DNA from: Methanocaldococcus lauensis
GTDB lineage: Archaea > AGJL01 > Methanococci > Methanococcales > Methanocaldococcaceae
Reading direction: 5' to 3'
Assembly: GCA_902827205.1 (NCBI GenBank)
Contig: LR792634.1
Span: forward strand, 1 to 64,000
Length of the DNA stretch: 64,000 nucleotides
The position numbers were made by a program, and so were the translations under genes. Positions within the stretch are counted from its first letter, which is position 1; each line of letters starts with the position of its first letter. The notes below the pieces were generated by a model, which made no database searches, was not told the DNA's origin, and saw only the letters and a list, made by a program, of their open reading frames with translations. Positions 8,100-18,412 of this stretch are shown in pieces.

Positions 8100-8969
8100 A
8101 TGGAAGTTTTAACTGAGTTATTTAATATATTGTCAAAAGATTTACACTTTAATGTTACAAAATTGGACTCTAAAACTTATGAACAAAATTGGAAAGTTCC
8201 AGAAGGATTTATTTCCATAATTGGTTTAGAAAATGCTAAGATGCCAGTATTTTACTATGGATTAACAGATTCTTACAAAAAGGAGTATAAGCTTAAAAAA
8301 GTTGTTACACCTAAAGGACAAAAACAGGTTTTTGCAAGACTCTACTACATATTTGACAGAAGAGATATTATAGAAAAAGAGAAATATGTTGTTGCGAATG
8401 CATTTAATGGACTTTTATTACTTATAAAATTTGATAAAAATGAATTTATTGAAAAAGCAATTGAAATGCTAACAAGAGGTTATGAAGAAGATGATTTTAT
8501 TAAAGAAGTTATTAATAAGGTTAAAGAAAAAAATATGTTTGACTCTGTTGAAGAAACTATAAGATTTATGGCTAATAGAGATTATAACTGGATTATTGGA
8601 AAAATAAAATACAATGTAGGTAGTTTAGAGTATTCTGGACAAGGTTTCTATTTACTTCCTATAAAAACAAATATGCAGATAACTCCGGGGCTAAAAATTG
8701 AAAATGGTAAAGTTATTATTGACTTGGAGAATTCACATTTATTTAAAAACTTTATTGTATATGTGGATACTATCAACAACAAAATAATCTTTAACAAACA
8801 AAGATTGTGTAATAAAACACCAGCTATATTAGAAATAATGTCAAAAATTGATGACAACACTTGTCCTTGGTGTGGTGCTAAATTAAGAGTAGTTAAAACA
8901 AAAAAAGGAGAGTTTTTAGGTTGTACAAATTACCCAAAGTGTTTATATAGGAGATTTCCAAAGAAATAA
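8100..8969 (+). CDS. Unknown protein with topoisomerase-type zinc ribbon
   Basis: 289 aa, unknown function. The C-terminal 40 residues (CPWCGAKLRVVKTKKGEFLGCTNYPKC) form a four-cysteine zinc ribbon of the kind repeated at the end of topoisomerase I, here as a single copy. The remaining 245 residues have no motif I recognise. They are mixed alpha/beta and show no membrane segment. The start ATG follows GGAGGG at 8090-8095. The finger suggests DNA or RNA binding. It stands alone, followed by the repeat element at 9094-9218. Confidence 0.7.
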   Translation: MEVLTELFNILSKDLHFNVTKLDSKTYEQNWKVPEGFISIIGLENAKMPVFYYGLTDSYKKEYKLKKVVTPKGQKQVFARLYYIFDRRDIIEKEKYVVANAFNGLLLLIKFDKNEFIEKAIEMLTRGYEEDDFIKEVINKVKEKNMFDSVEETIRFMANRDYNWIIGKIKYNVGSLEYSGQGFYLLPIKTNMQITPGLKIENGKVIIDLENSHLFKNFIVYVDTINNKIIFNKQRLCNKTPAILEIMSKIDDNTCPWCGAKLRVVKTKKGEFLGCTNYPKCLYRRFPKK

Positions 8970-10131
<1,162 letters not shown>

Positions 10132-10201
10132 AAACCTTTAAATATCAGATTCTCCAAAAATTTATTTAAAAATAAATTAACAAAAAATTGTGGGGATAAA
10201 T

Positions 10202-10519
10202 ATGGCAGAAGAAAAAGAAGTTAAAGAAATAAAAATTGAAGTTCCTAAAGAAATCGCTGAAAAAATAGAAAAAATTACTAATTTTTTAAATAGTTTAAAA
10301 GATAAAAAGGAAGTAGTTTCTAAAGAAAAGGTAGAAGAAATTTTAAAACTCGCTGAAGAAGTTAAAGAAAAATTACCTAAACTTAATATAGATGTTGAAA
10401 AAATTGCTAAAATCTTAGAGGGCAGTGGTAGCGAGGTAAGAATTGTATTTGACAATTTCACAATTAATGGAGAGGTTGGCTTAAAAATCATTCCTTTAAA
10501 AAAAGAGAAAAAAGAATAA
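10202..10519 (+). CDS. Unknown charged helical protein
   Basis: A 105-aa Lys/Glu-rich protein. Residues 5-75 are predicted coiled coil or helical bundle (EIAEKIEKITNFLNSLKDKK, VEEILKLAEEVKEKLPKL). The last 35 residues are beta-like (EVRIVFDNFTINGEVGLKII). No family recognised and no membrane segment. ATG 10202 follows GGGGAT; a GTG 12 bases upstream lies inside that site. It sits between pstK and the next unknown gene on the same strand with short gaps, so it may share their transcript. Confidence 0.7.
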   Translation: MAEEKEVKEIKIEVPKEIAEKIEKITNFLNSLKDKKEVVSKEKVEEILKLAEEVKEKLPKLNIDVEKIAKILEGSGSEVRIVFDNFTINGEVGLKIIPLKKEKKE

Positions 10520-10538
10520 AAATATAATTAGTGAGATT

Positions 10539-10952
10539 TTGCTCGATAAAATAAATTATCTATTTTTATTTCAGAATTTAATAAAAGAAGGAAATTTAAA
10601 AATAATATTCAAAAATATCTTTTCTTTAACTGTTGATAAAAATTTTATTGTTTTAGATATTTTTAATGTAAAAACAATAAAGGAGTTAATGAGCGCTATG
10701 CAGATTGATAAAAAAGAAAATATATCAGTTTCAAATATTTTATCAAATATTAAAAATATTAACGACTTAATGTCTAAGGTTTCAAAAATTGCTGATATAT
10801 TGGTAAAAAATAAAAAAACATTTGTTTTAAAATATAATGGAGAAGATGTTTTAATTTTAGGATATGAAGCAAAAGGAGGAATTTTTTTAAAAAATATAAA
10901 AATTACCAATAAACTGTTATTAATAAAATTACTAAATGAGTTTAGAGATTAA
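10539..10952 (+). CDS. Unknown protein downstream of the kinase pair
   Basis: 137 aa, function unknown. Hydrophobic-rich but without a clear membrane helix: beta strands IIFKNIFSLTVDKNFIVLDIF, a helical middle (IKELMSAMQ, NILSNIKNINDLMSKVSKIADIL) and strands FVLKYNGEDVLILGYEA. The start is TTG 10539, four to five bases after GTGA. It begins 19 bases after the preceding gene, and its stop overlaps by 4 bases the convergent stop of dadD. Confidence 0.65.
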   Translation: MLDKINYLFLFQNLIKEGNLKIIFKNIFSLTVDKNFIVLDIFNVKTIKELMSAMQIDKKENISVSNILSNIKNINDLMSKVSKIADILVKNKKTFVLKYNGEDVLILGYEAKGGIFLKNIKITNKLLLIKLLNEFRD

Positions 10953-12211
10953 CTTCTTAAAATCTCATACATTTCCTCAGCCTTTTCATATACTTTTTCT
11001 TCATCAACAGTTAATATTTTACCCTCTCTCATTACTATTATTCCATCTATGATAACATCATCCACAAAGCCATTGAATGCATAAACTAAGTGAGACATAA
11101 TATTTTCTTTTGGATATAGGAATGGTTTATCCATGTTTATTAAAACTATATCAGCCAAATAACCCTCTTTTATTTCTCCAGCTTTTATATTCAACGCCTT
11201 AGCTCCATTTTTTGTAGCAAAATTAAAAGCAGTTTCAGCCTTAATTACAGTAGGATTTAAATTAACTCCTTTATGTAAAATAGCAGTTATTTTTATCTCC
11301 TCAAATAAATTTAAATTATTGTTACTTCCACAGCCATCAGTTCCCAATGTAACATTTATCCCTTCTTTTAAAAGTTTAGTTATTGGAGCAATTCCAGAGG
11401 CTAACTTTAAGTTACTAATAGGATTATGAGATACATTTATGTTTTTTTCTTTAATTATTCTAATCTCCTCATCTGTTAAATGGACACAATGGGCGGCAAC
11501 AACATTTACATCATCAAAAAACCCAAATGAATTTAAATAAATAAATGGCTCCATTCCTGTTTTCTCTTTAACTGTTTTAATCTCATCTAATGTCTCATTC
11601 ATATGAATGTGTATCATAACATTGTATTTTTTAGCCAATTCATTAACTTTCATTAATAATTCTTTAGAGCAAGTATATGGGGCATGTGGGCCTAAAGCTG
11701 GAATTATTCTACTGTTATTTAATTTATTTATATATTTAATGTATTTTTCAGCGTTTTTTAACTCTTTTTCTCTTCTTTCTTCATCAAACAAGTCAATCAT
11801 TCCATAGGCTAAAACTGCCCTCATTCCACTTTCATCTACTGCCTTAGCAATCCCCTCTAAGTAAAAATACATATCATTAAATGTAGTAGTTCCGCTTTTA
11901 ATCATCTCTATACATCCTAATAATGTTCCCCAATAAACGATTTTTTCGTTAAGTTTTGCTTCCATTGGCCATATATAATTGTTTAACCACTCCATTAGTG
12001 GAAGATCATCAGCAACTCCCCTAAACAATGTCATTGGTATGTGGGTGTGAGTATTTATTAAACCAGAAATCGCTATTTTTTTCTTTCCATCAATAATTTC
12101 AACATCCTCAATTTCATCGTTTTTAACCTCTCCAATCTTTTTTATTTTGTTTCCTTCAATTAATATATCCTGCCTTTTTCCATTTACATAAACATCTTTT
12201 ATTAATATCAA
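10949..12211 (-). CDS. dadD: 5'-deoxyadenosine / methylthioadenosine / SAH deaminase
   Basis: A 420-aa zinc-dependent amidohydrolase of the MtaD/SsnA-like group. Metal ligands are visible: HTHIPM near residue 56, HIHMNE near 200, AAHCVHLT near 230 and GTDGCGSNN near 290. The M. jannaschii homologue (MJ1541, same length from memory) deaminates 5'-deoxyadenosine, a radical-SAM by-product, as well as SAH and MTA. Start TTG 12211 lies four bases after GGTGA. Convergent with the unknown gene at 10539. Confidence 0.87.
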   Translation of the reverse strand: MILIKDVYVNGKRQDILIEGNKIKKIGEVKNDEIEDVEIIDGKKKIAISGLINTHTHIPMTLFRGVADDLPLMEWLNNYIWPMEAKLNEKIVYWGTLLGCIEMIKSGTTTFNDMYFYLEGIAKAVDESGMRAVLAYGMIDLFDEERREKELKNAEKYIKYINKLNNSRIIPALGPHAPYTCSKELLMKVNELAKKYNVMIHIHMNETLDEIKTVKEKTGMEPFIYLNSFGFFDDVNVVAAHCVHLTDEEIRIIKEKNINVSHNPISNLKLASGIAPITKLLKEGINVTLGTDGCGSNNNLNLFEEIKITAILHKGVNLNPTVIKAETAFNFATKNGAKALNIKAGEIKEGYLADIVLINMDKPFLYPKENIMSHLVYAFNGFVDDVIIDGIIVMREGKILTVDEEKVYEKAEEMYEILRS

Positions 12212-12300
12212 ACTCTCACCTATCTTAATTTTTATAATTTTTAAAAATTTTAATTTAATCTTTTAATCTATAATTTGTTTTTGTTCTTTATGCTTATTTG

Positions 12301-13299
12301 TCAAACTCCTTCAACATACTTTCTTAATTTTTCAAGTTGTTCTTTAGTTCCAAATGCATATATAATATCTCCAACGTTAATTATTGTGTTAGGAGTTGGA
12401 CTTGTAATCATTTTGTTTCCTTTTTTAATAGCTAAAATTGTAGCCCCTGTCTTTTCTCTAATTTTTGAATCCTTTATTGATTTATTGTCAAGTTCATAAT
12501 TTTTTATAACAAATCTTCTAATTTCTATATCTTCCTGTGAAGCCACTAATGAATGGATAAATTCAACAACATCTGGATTAATGGCTATTTTTGCAATTTC
12601 CAAACCTCCAACTATGTAAGGACATACAGCCCTATCAGCCCCCGCTTTTATTAATTTATCTAAGGTTGATTGATCATCTGCTTTTGCAACTATGTAAATA
12701 TTTGGATTTAATTTTTTTGCAGATAAGGTAATAAATACATTTTCAGCGTCTGAGGTTACTACTGATATTAAACCCTTAGCCCTATCAATCCCTGCCTTTT
12801 TTAATATGTCATCAGATGTTGCATCTCCAACGATACATATAAGACTTGGATCTTTTTCAATTGCCTCTTGCAATAATTTCTCATCTTTATCAATAACAAC
12901 AAAAGGAATTCCTGATTTTTTTAACTCATCTGCTACAACTCTTCCCAATCTTCCATAACCACAAATTATATAATGATTTTTAAGTTTTTTAAGTTTATCA
13001 GACATCTTTTTCGACCTATAATATTTTTTAAAGTGCCCTTCAATAATAAACTCCGCAATAGTTCCCATAGTATATGCCACAGCTCCAACACCAGCAAATA
13101 TGTATATAATTATTGATAACTTTCCAATAAATGTTTTTGGAGTATAATCTCCATAACCTACTGTTGATATTGTAACAACTGCTACATAAAAAGCTGTGAA
13201 GAAATCCCAACCCTCAACAGTCATCAATATTACTGATTCAATTAATATGATTAAGATAATTACAAATATCCCAAGTTCTATCTTTTTATAAGTCTCCAT
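12301..13299 (-). CDS. Two-TM potassium channel with RCK/TrkA domain
   Basis: A 332-aa MthK-like channel. Two membrane helices (about residues 8-28 and 60-85) flank the pore with selectivity filter TVGYGDYTP. A Rossmann RCK_N domain follows (YIICGYGRLGRVVADEL, residues about 108-230), then RCK_C (about 250-332). The RCK ring gates the pore on binding a ligand such as calcium or nucleotide. The start ATG follows GGGAG. Its upstream side abuts the palindrome cluster at 13326-13575, beyond which lies the remnant of a voltage-gated potassium channel. Confidence 0.92.
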   Translation of the reverse strand: METYKKIELGIFVIILIILIESVILMTVEGWDFFTAFYVAVVTISTVGYGDYTPKTFIGKLSIIIYIFAGVGAVAYTMGTIAEFIIEGHFKKYYRSKKMSDKLKKLKNHYIICGYGRLGRVVADELKKSGIPFVVIDKDEKLLQEAIEKDPSLICIVGDATSDDILKKAGIDRAKGLISVVTSDAENVFITLSAKKLNPNIYIVAKADDQSTLDKLIKAGADRAVCPYIVGGLEIAKIAINPDVVEFIHSLVASQEDIEIRRFVIKNYELDNKSIKDSKIREKTGATILAIKKGNKMITSPTPNTIINVGDIIYAFGTKEQLEKLRKYVEGV

Positions 13300-13325
13300 T
13301 TAATCTCCCTTTAAATTCTTTTATA

Positions 13326-13575
13326 ACCATAGGGGCTACGCCCCTATTGGTATACACCGCATAGAGGGAAACCCTCTATTGCTATACTCCCTAACACCTC
13401 TGCCAAAGGCAGAGGTGTAAATTTTGGGTATACCAATAGGGCGAAGCCCTATGGTTCGGAATACCCGAGATGCATTACCAAGCAAAGCGAGGTAATGCCT
13501 CTTATTATTAAACTAATACAAGCTTATGGGGGAGTATCCCAATAGAGGGGGCATAGCCCCCTCTATGGTTACTCA
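13326..13575. repeat. Cluster of GC-rich palindromes between two channel genes
   Basis: Six hairpins fill the gap. ATAGGGGC/GCCCCTAT (13329-13347). ATAGAGGG/CCCTCTAT (13361-13379). ACACCTCTGCC/GGCAGAGGTGT (13394-13418, 11 bp, AAA loop). ATAGGGC/GCCCTAT (13436-13452), itself inside GGGTAT/ATACCC (13426-13466). GCATTACC/GGTAATGC (13472-13498). ATAGAGGGGGC/GCCCCCTCTAT (13542-13566), inside GAGTA/TACTC. Recurrent flanks CCAATAG and CTATGGT, and TATCCC or GGTAT, link the hairpins as one family. No coding potential. The last element reaches into the end of the channel gene at 13569. Confidence 0.85.
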
Positions 13576-14160
13576 CTCTTTAAAGCCTTTTGTAATGAAG
13601 TAATTAAGCCAGAAATAAAGAATAAGACAGAGAATATTATTATTAACTTCCCAGCATCTGTTTTTGGAGTTATATCTCCATAACCTACTGTTGTTATAGA
13701 TATTGTTGTGAAATAAAAAGCATCAAAAAAATTGTTTATTGCTGGATTTACATCTGATTCGGCAATCCATATTAGACAGGAAGAAATAAAGCAAATTATT
13801 AATAGTGATAAAAAGTTAATTAATTCTGGATTTTCTTTTAATCTCCTCAACTTAATTATTCTTAGTAGAATTAAAATTCTCAGAATATTTATTACTCTTA
13901 GCCCTAAAAATGCTTTTGAATAAAATAACTGCAAAGAATATAATAGAAAAGCAAATATAACTATGGCATCAACAATATTATAAACATCTTTAAAAAATTT
14001 TGCTTTGTCTTCAATATAATAGAAGTTGTATATAAACTCAAAGGTAAACTTGATATGGAGGGTTGTAAGTTGATAGTATAAAAGAAATAACAATCTCCAA
14101 TGTAAATATTAAGCTTAAAATTTCTATAATTTTTTTCAACTTTATATCTTTCAAATTCAT
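13569..14160 (-). pseudogene. Voltage-gated potassium channel (MVP-like), frameshifted
   Basis: The 3' frame (13569-14085 region) encodes the second half of S2, S3, the S4 sensor LRVINILRILILLRIIKLRRL, S5, the filter TTVGYGDITP and S6. The S1 helix lies in another frame: ATG 14160 begins MNLKDIKLKKIIEILSLIFT and runs to STYNPPYQ before a TGA at 14040-14038. Joining the two pieces leaves out roughly 13-17 residues of the S1-S2 linker and early S2 relative to M. jannaschii MVP (about 209 aa from memory). A short frame-shifting deletion explains this. A 174-aa frame from 14093 could be translated but lacks S1. Confidence 0.8.
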
Positions 14161-14213
14161 TTAAATCCCATTTTAGTATTTTTTATATCTAATAAATTAA
14201 TTGGTGATAACTG

Positions 14214-15686
14214 ATGGAAATTGGTATTTTAGATATAAAAGGTTCTTTGCCACTATTTGAAGATTTTGGTAACTTACCAACAAAAATTATTGATGAAAAA
14301 AATTACAAAGAAATTAAAGATTTAGAAGTTTTAATAATTCCTGGGGGTAGTTTAATAGAGAGTAATTCATTAACCAATGAGTTAAAGAAAGAAATAGTTA
14401 ATTTTGATGGATACATTATAGGAATATGCAGTGGCTTCCAAATCTTATCAAAAAAAGTAGATGTTGGTAGAAAAAGCACTATTCCCATTTTTAGAGAAGG
14501 TTTAGAGTTGTTAGATGTAGAATTTTATCCGTTGGTTTGCACTGATAGGGTTAGATTTGAATTAAAAAAATCTATCTTTGGGGAGGGATTTGGAGAAGGT
14601 TTTCACTGCCATACTTATGGAGACATTAAAATAGTTGATAAAGAAACTAAAATTTTAACAATATCAAAAGTTAGAAAGTTAAATTATAAGATAAATGAGG
14701 AAAAAAATATAATTTCTGGGGTTTTTAAAGGAAAAGTCTTTGGAACTATGGTCCATAACTTTTTAGATAATGAATTTATTAGAGACGATTTTTTAAAGCA
14801 TTTGAATGTTGAAGAAGATGAGAAGGAAGAAATTTTTACAAAAAATAAAATAGTAAAAGAGGAATTAAAAAAGAGAGCGTTAAAATATAGAATAAATCCT
14901 AAATTATATCATAAAGAGGATAAATCAAAAGACAAAAACAAAAAGTATGGAATTGTATTATTATCTACATCATCAAACAGTGGAAAAACATTTTTAACTA
15001 CTGCAATATCTGGAAAATTAGATGGAAAGGTTTTTGTGGCTAAAATTGGGGGAGATGTTAGAGATATAGTTCCCTCTCTTTATTTGTTAAGAGAAAAGAT
15101 GACAAAATACAACAGCATAAAAATTGGTGAGAGGGGTTGGGTTAAGGTAAATGAATTTTTAGAATATGTAAAAAATTCAGAGTATAAATATATAATTGTT
15201 GAAGGAGTTATGGGAGCTTTTACTGCCGCATTTAAAAATCTATCTTCTTACCAAATTGCTAAAAAACTTGGATTTCCTGTTTATATTATAAGTTCCTGTA
15301 ATTTAAGTGGAATTGAAGGAGCATTTGTTGAGGCAATCTCTTATTATAATCTACTTAAAGATATTGGGATAAAAGTAGAAGGAATTATTTTGAATAAGGT
15401 ATATGATTGGAATATCTTTAATAAATTAAAAGAGTTAGCAGAAAAGTATAACATAAAACTTTATGGAGTAGGAAAAGTATCTAATGAAAGTAGAGGGCTT
15501 ATTCCAGAGATAGAAATAGACTACGAAAGTTTTTGCAAAAATGCACTTAATGTTGATTTAAATATAGATATTCCAGAAGTAAATTTAGAAGATAACACCA
15601 TAACAAATATAAATGAAGAAAACGATAATTTTTTAGCGGTATTAGATAAATGGATAAAAAGAATATTTAATATGAGGGGACAATAA
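14214..15686 (+). CDS. Class I glutamine amidotransferase fused to CobQ/BioD-type NTPase
   Basis: 490 aa with two recognisable domains. Residues 1-200 form a GATase1-like domain with the nucleophile elbow [10 protein letters not shown] and a late [10 protein letters not shown] histidine segment. Residues about 240-430 form a P-loop domain of the dethiobiotin synthetase/CobQ type ([39 protein letters not shown]). Cobyric and cobyrinic acid synthases carry the NTPase first and the amidotransferase last; here the order is reversed. The substrate is not evident. ATG follows GGTGA by 6 bases. The stop overlaps the start of the following protease gene (TAATG). Confidence 0.75.
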   Translation: MEIGILDIKGSLPLFEDFGNLPTKIIDEKNYKEIKDLEVLIIPGGSLIESNSLTNELKKEIVNFDGYIIGICSGFQILSKKVDVGRKSTIPIFREGLELLDVEFYPLVCTDRVRFELKKSIFGEGFGEGFHCHTYGDIKIVDKETKILTISKVRKLNYKINEEKNIISGVFKGKVFGTMVHNFLDNEFIRDDFLKHLNVEEDEKEEIFTKNKIVKEELKKRALKYRINPKLYHKEDKSKDKNKKYGIVLLSTSSNSGKTFLTTAISGKLDGKVFVAKIGGDVRDIVPSLYLLREKMTKYNSIKIGERGWVKVNEFLEYVKNSEYKYIIVEGVMGAFTAAFKNLSSYQIAKKLGFPVYIISSCNLSGIEGAFVEAISYYNLLKDIGIKVEGIILNKVYDWNIFNKLKELAEKYNIKLYGVGKVSNESRGLIPEIEIDYESFCKNALNVDLNIDIPEVNLEDNTITNINEENDNFLAVLDKWIKRIFNMRGQ

Positions 15687-16528
15687 TGGATATACTTGGA
15701 GGATTTTTTAGTTTAATCTGGTGGCTATTGTTTTTTTATTTACTTATGGCACCGCAAATACAGTATAAACAATTACAACTCGCAAGGTTAAGACTCCTTA
15801 AAGAGATTTCAGATAAAAGAAATTCAACGGTAATTACATTAATACATAGACAAGAGAGTATAGGATTCTTTGGAATACCAATATACAGGTTTATATCAAT
15901 AGAAGATAGTGAAGAAGTTTTGAGAGCTATAAGGTCTGCTCCAAAAGATAAACCAATAGATTTAATTATACACACTCCTGGAGGTTTAGTTTTAGCGGCT
16001 ACACAAATAGCTAAAGCGTTAAAGGCACACCCAGCAGAAACGAGGGTTATAGTCCCACACTATGCGATGAGTGGGGGAACTTTAATAGCTTTAGCGGCAG
16101 ATAAAATAATTATGGATGAAAATGCAGTTTTAGGGCCTGTAGACCCGCAACTTGGGCAGTATCCTGCTCCAAGTATTGTTAAAACTGTTGAGCAGAAAGG
16201 TGTTGAAAAAGTAGATGATCAAACATTAATATTGGCAGACATTGCTAAAAAAGCAATAAATCAAGTTCAAAATTTTGTATATAATTTATTAAAAGATAAG
16301 TATGGAGAAGAAAAGGCTAAAGAACTATCAAAAATATTAACAGAAGGTAGATGGACTCACGATTATCCAATAACTGTAGAGGAGGCTAAAAAACTTGGTT
16401 TGGATGTAGATACAAATGTCCCAGAGGAAGTTTATGCATTGATGGAATTGTATAAACAACCAGTTAGACAGAGAGGAACTGTTGAATTTATGCCTTATTC
16501 AAATGCTCAAAATAGTAAAGCTAAATAA
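15686..16528 (+). CDS. Membrane-anchored SDH/ClpP-fold serine protease
   Basis: A 280-aa protease of the SppA/ClpP fold (the SDH_sah, formerly DUF114, group). One N-terminal membrane helix (residues 8-26) is followed by a cytoplasmic or external protease domain. Visible are the oxyanion strand HTPGGLV near 95, the catalytic Ser in HYAMSGGTLIALAADKI near 130, and GPVDPQLGQYPAPSI after it. Its ATG shares one base with the stop of the amidotransferase gene, so the two are coupled. Methanogen homologues are thought to act in membrane-protein turnover; the target is unknown. Confidence 0.88.
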   Translation: MDILGGFFSLIWWLLFFYLLMAPQIQYKQLQLARLRLLKEISDKRNSTVITLIHRQESIGFFGIPIYRFISIEDSEEVLRAIRSAPKDKPIDLIIHTPGGLVLAATQIAKALKAHPAETRVIVPHYAMSGGTLIALAADKIIMDENAVLGPVDPQLGQYPAPSIVKTVEQKGVEKVDDQTLILADIAKKAINQVQNFVYNLLKDKYGEEKAKELSKILTEGRWTHDYPITVEEAKKLGLDVDTNVPEEVYALMELYKQPVRQRGTVEFMPYSNAQNSKAK

Positions 16529-16605
16529 ATTTTTTATTTAACTGATAGTGTGATTTAACAATATTAATCTTAATATAGGAAAAATAAAAACATACAATAT
16601 AGTAT

Positions 16606-17244
16606 TTAAGCCATGCTTATTTCATTCCACGTTATAACGTTGTTGTTAAATTCTTTTTTATGTAGTATTATTTTTCCGCCATATACCCTGTCTTTAATCC
16701 ATTCAAATTCTAATTTTGAACTTTGCCATTCTTTTAAAAATTTTCTTTCGTCACTATCAGGTTTATTTGACATATAAAAGGTTGTTGGAGATATTGTTTC
16801 TTCTTTAAGATGTGGAACTAAGCCATAAAATTTTTTTGGAAATATATCAAAAAGTTTTAAGATAATTAATGATACATAAAGAGAACATTTAAATTTTTCT
16901 TTAATTTTTTTAATATTCTTTATTCTAAAATTTCTAAGTGTAGATTTCATTTCAATAAGTGTTAAATAATAATCTTCACCTTCTTTTATTAAAATTGCAC
17001 ATTCACATTTTTTGTTTCCTTTAATATTAAAAACTGTATAGTACTTATCTTTATCAATTATAATTGGTAATATTTCAATACTATTTGGAAACTTAATTTT
17101 TACTTCTTTAAAAGGTGCATTGTAATCATTTTCATAAATTTTAGCAATTATGTAATCGTCATTTTTTTCAATTTCTATCCTTTCTGGTTTGTGTATTAAA
17201 TCTTCCTTAAATATCTTCTTTATTTCATTCTTCAAAGTTTCCAT
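16606..17244 (-). CDS. Putative nuclease partner of AAA ATPase
   Basis: 212 aa, family not recognised. Residues about 75-105 (KKCECAILIKEGEDYYLTLIEMKS) have the spacing of a PD-(D/E)XK nuclease core: an acidic residue in a first strand, then E-M-K in the next strand. A helical arm follows (IKKIKEKFKCSLYVSLIILKLF). ATG 17244 follows GGGAG; an upstream in-frame TTG lies before that site. It overlaps the end of the ATPase gene by 20 bases and is clearly co-expressed. ATPase-nuclease pairs of this shape are common in phage-defence loci. Nuclease activity is inference. Confidence 0.55.
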   Translation of the reverse strand: METLKNEIKKIFKEDLIHKPERIEIEKNDDYIIAKIYENDYNAPFKEVKIKFPNSIEILPIIIDKDKYYTVFNIKGNKKCECAILIKEGEDYYLTLIEMKSTLRNFRIKNIKKIKEKFKCSLYVSLIILKLFDIFPKKFYGLVPHLKEETISPTTFYMSNKPDSDERKFLKEWQSSKLEFEWIKDRVYGGKIILHKKEFNNNVITWNEISMA

Positions 17245-18412
17245 TATCTCCCTCAATTAAATCCCTTAACTCTTCTGTTTCTTTGTGTAAATCAAGCAAT
17301 GTATGATAAAATGCTTCATAAGAAATCCCCTCACCATCTATAATTTCTAATTCTTTTATTATAACTCCATCGCCTTTATCTACAAATAAGTATGGAGCTA
17401 CTTTTTCAGGATTTAATATTTCATCTTCTTTGTAATCATGTTTATTTAAAAATTCGTATAACTTTTCTTTATTAATTTTTCCCAAATAATGCAATTTCAT
17501 ATTATTATTTATCTGTTGTAGAATATATGGGCTGTGAGTTATTAAAAAAACATAAACTCCTTTGTTGATTAATTTGGTTATTGCTCGTGCAAAAATCCTT
17601 TGTGCATCAGGATGCAAATGTGCCTCTGGTTCTTCAATTATTAGAAGAGTACCTTTTTTAATGATTTTTGAGTATTTTAGCAACTTTAATAATGGAATTG
17701 TTTCAACTACTGATGAAGATGCACAATGAAATGGAACAGCATTTCCTCCTTTTGTAGTATAAGTAATTTTATTTGCTTCTTTATCATAAACTAATTCTCC
17801 TTTTATTATGTTGTTTTCAAATAATAAAGCAATATCTTGATATTCTTGATTAATATCTGGGTTATAAATATGTGGATGAAGATACATTTTCATAAAATCC
17901 TTTACAGGTTCAGGAAATTCTAATTCTATTGACCTTTTTGATTTACCGTATGTTTTAAATATGACAGAACTTTCGAAAAATTTCTCAATAAATAGTCCTG
18001 AAGATAAAATAAGACCACTTTTTGAAGCTGGAAGATATATAGCATTATTAATGGTATTTTTTATTAAAATATTGAATATATCCAATACGATGTTTTTTAA
18101 CATCATCTCAAATGCTTTTTTCTTCAGATTTATCATTTTCTTATTTATACCTACTATTATATCTTTTCCTCTAACCATACAAAACATTGACCATGGTCTT
18201 TTTTCAAAGATACCAATGCATAATTTATTAGTCATTTTATTTTTTATTTTTTCTTCATTTAAAAAATCCATTAATAATTTTTCATCAGTAAATTCTTCAA
18301 CATTTTCATCAAAAGTTCCAAGAAATTTTTTCACTGCTACATCATATTCCAAAGTTTTATTTATTATCAACTCTAATTTATTAAAATTCAGATTTTCGTA
18401 ATTAAAATCTCC
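17225..18412 (-). pseudogene. AAA/OLD-like ATPase, C-terminal part after frameshift
   Basis: This frame carries the second half of an ABC-type AAA_15 ATPase: signature-like VPFHCASSSVVETIPLL, Walker B LLIIEEPEAHLHPDAQR, and the H-loop FLITHSPYILQQI. The Walker A half lies in the frame at 18388-18732. This frame is open from 18412; its first usable start is TTG 18370, 381 aa without a P-loop and without a nearby ribosome site. The two frames overlap by 25 bases, and one extra base in the TTTT or AAAA run at about 18392-18408 would join them into a protein of about 508 aa. Either a broken gene, a phase-variable tract, programmed slippage or a sequencing error. Confidence 0.7.

Noticed and set aside
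13326-13575. CRISPR array
   Set aside because: The units differ in length and sequence and are not separated by regular spacers; they are palindromes sharing only flanks. No cas genes are nearby.
18388-18412. Programmed -1 frameshift signal in the ATPase
   Set aside because: No X-XXY-YYZ slippery heptamer or following pseudoknot is visible; the indel explanation is simpler.
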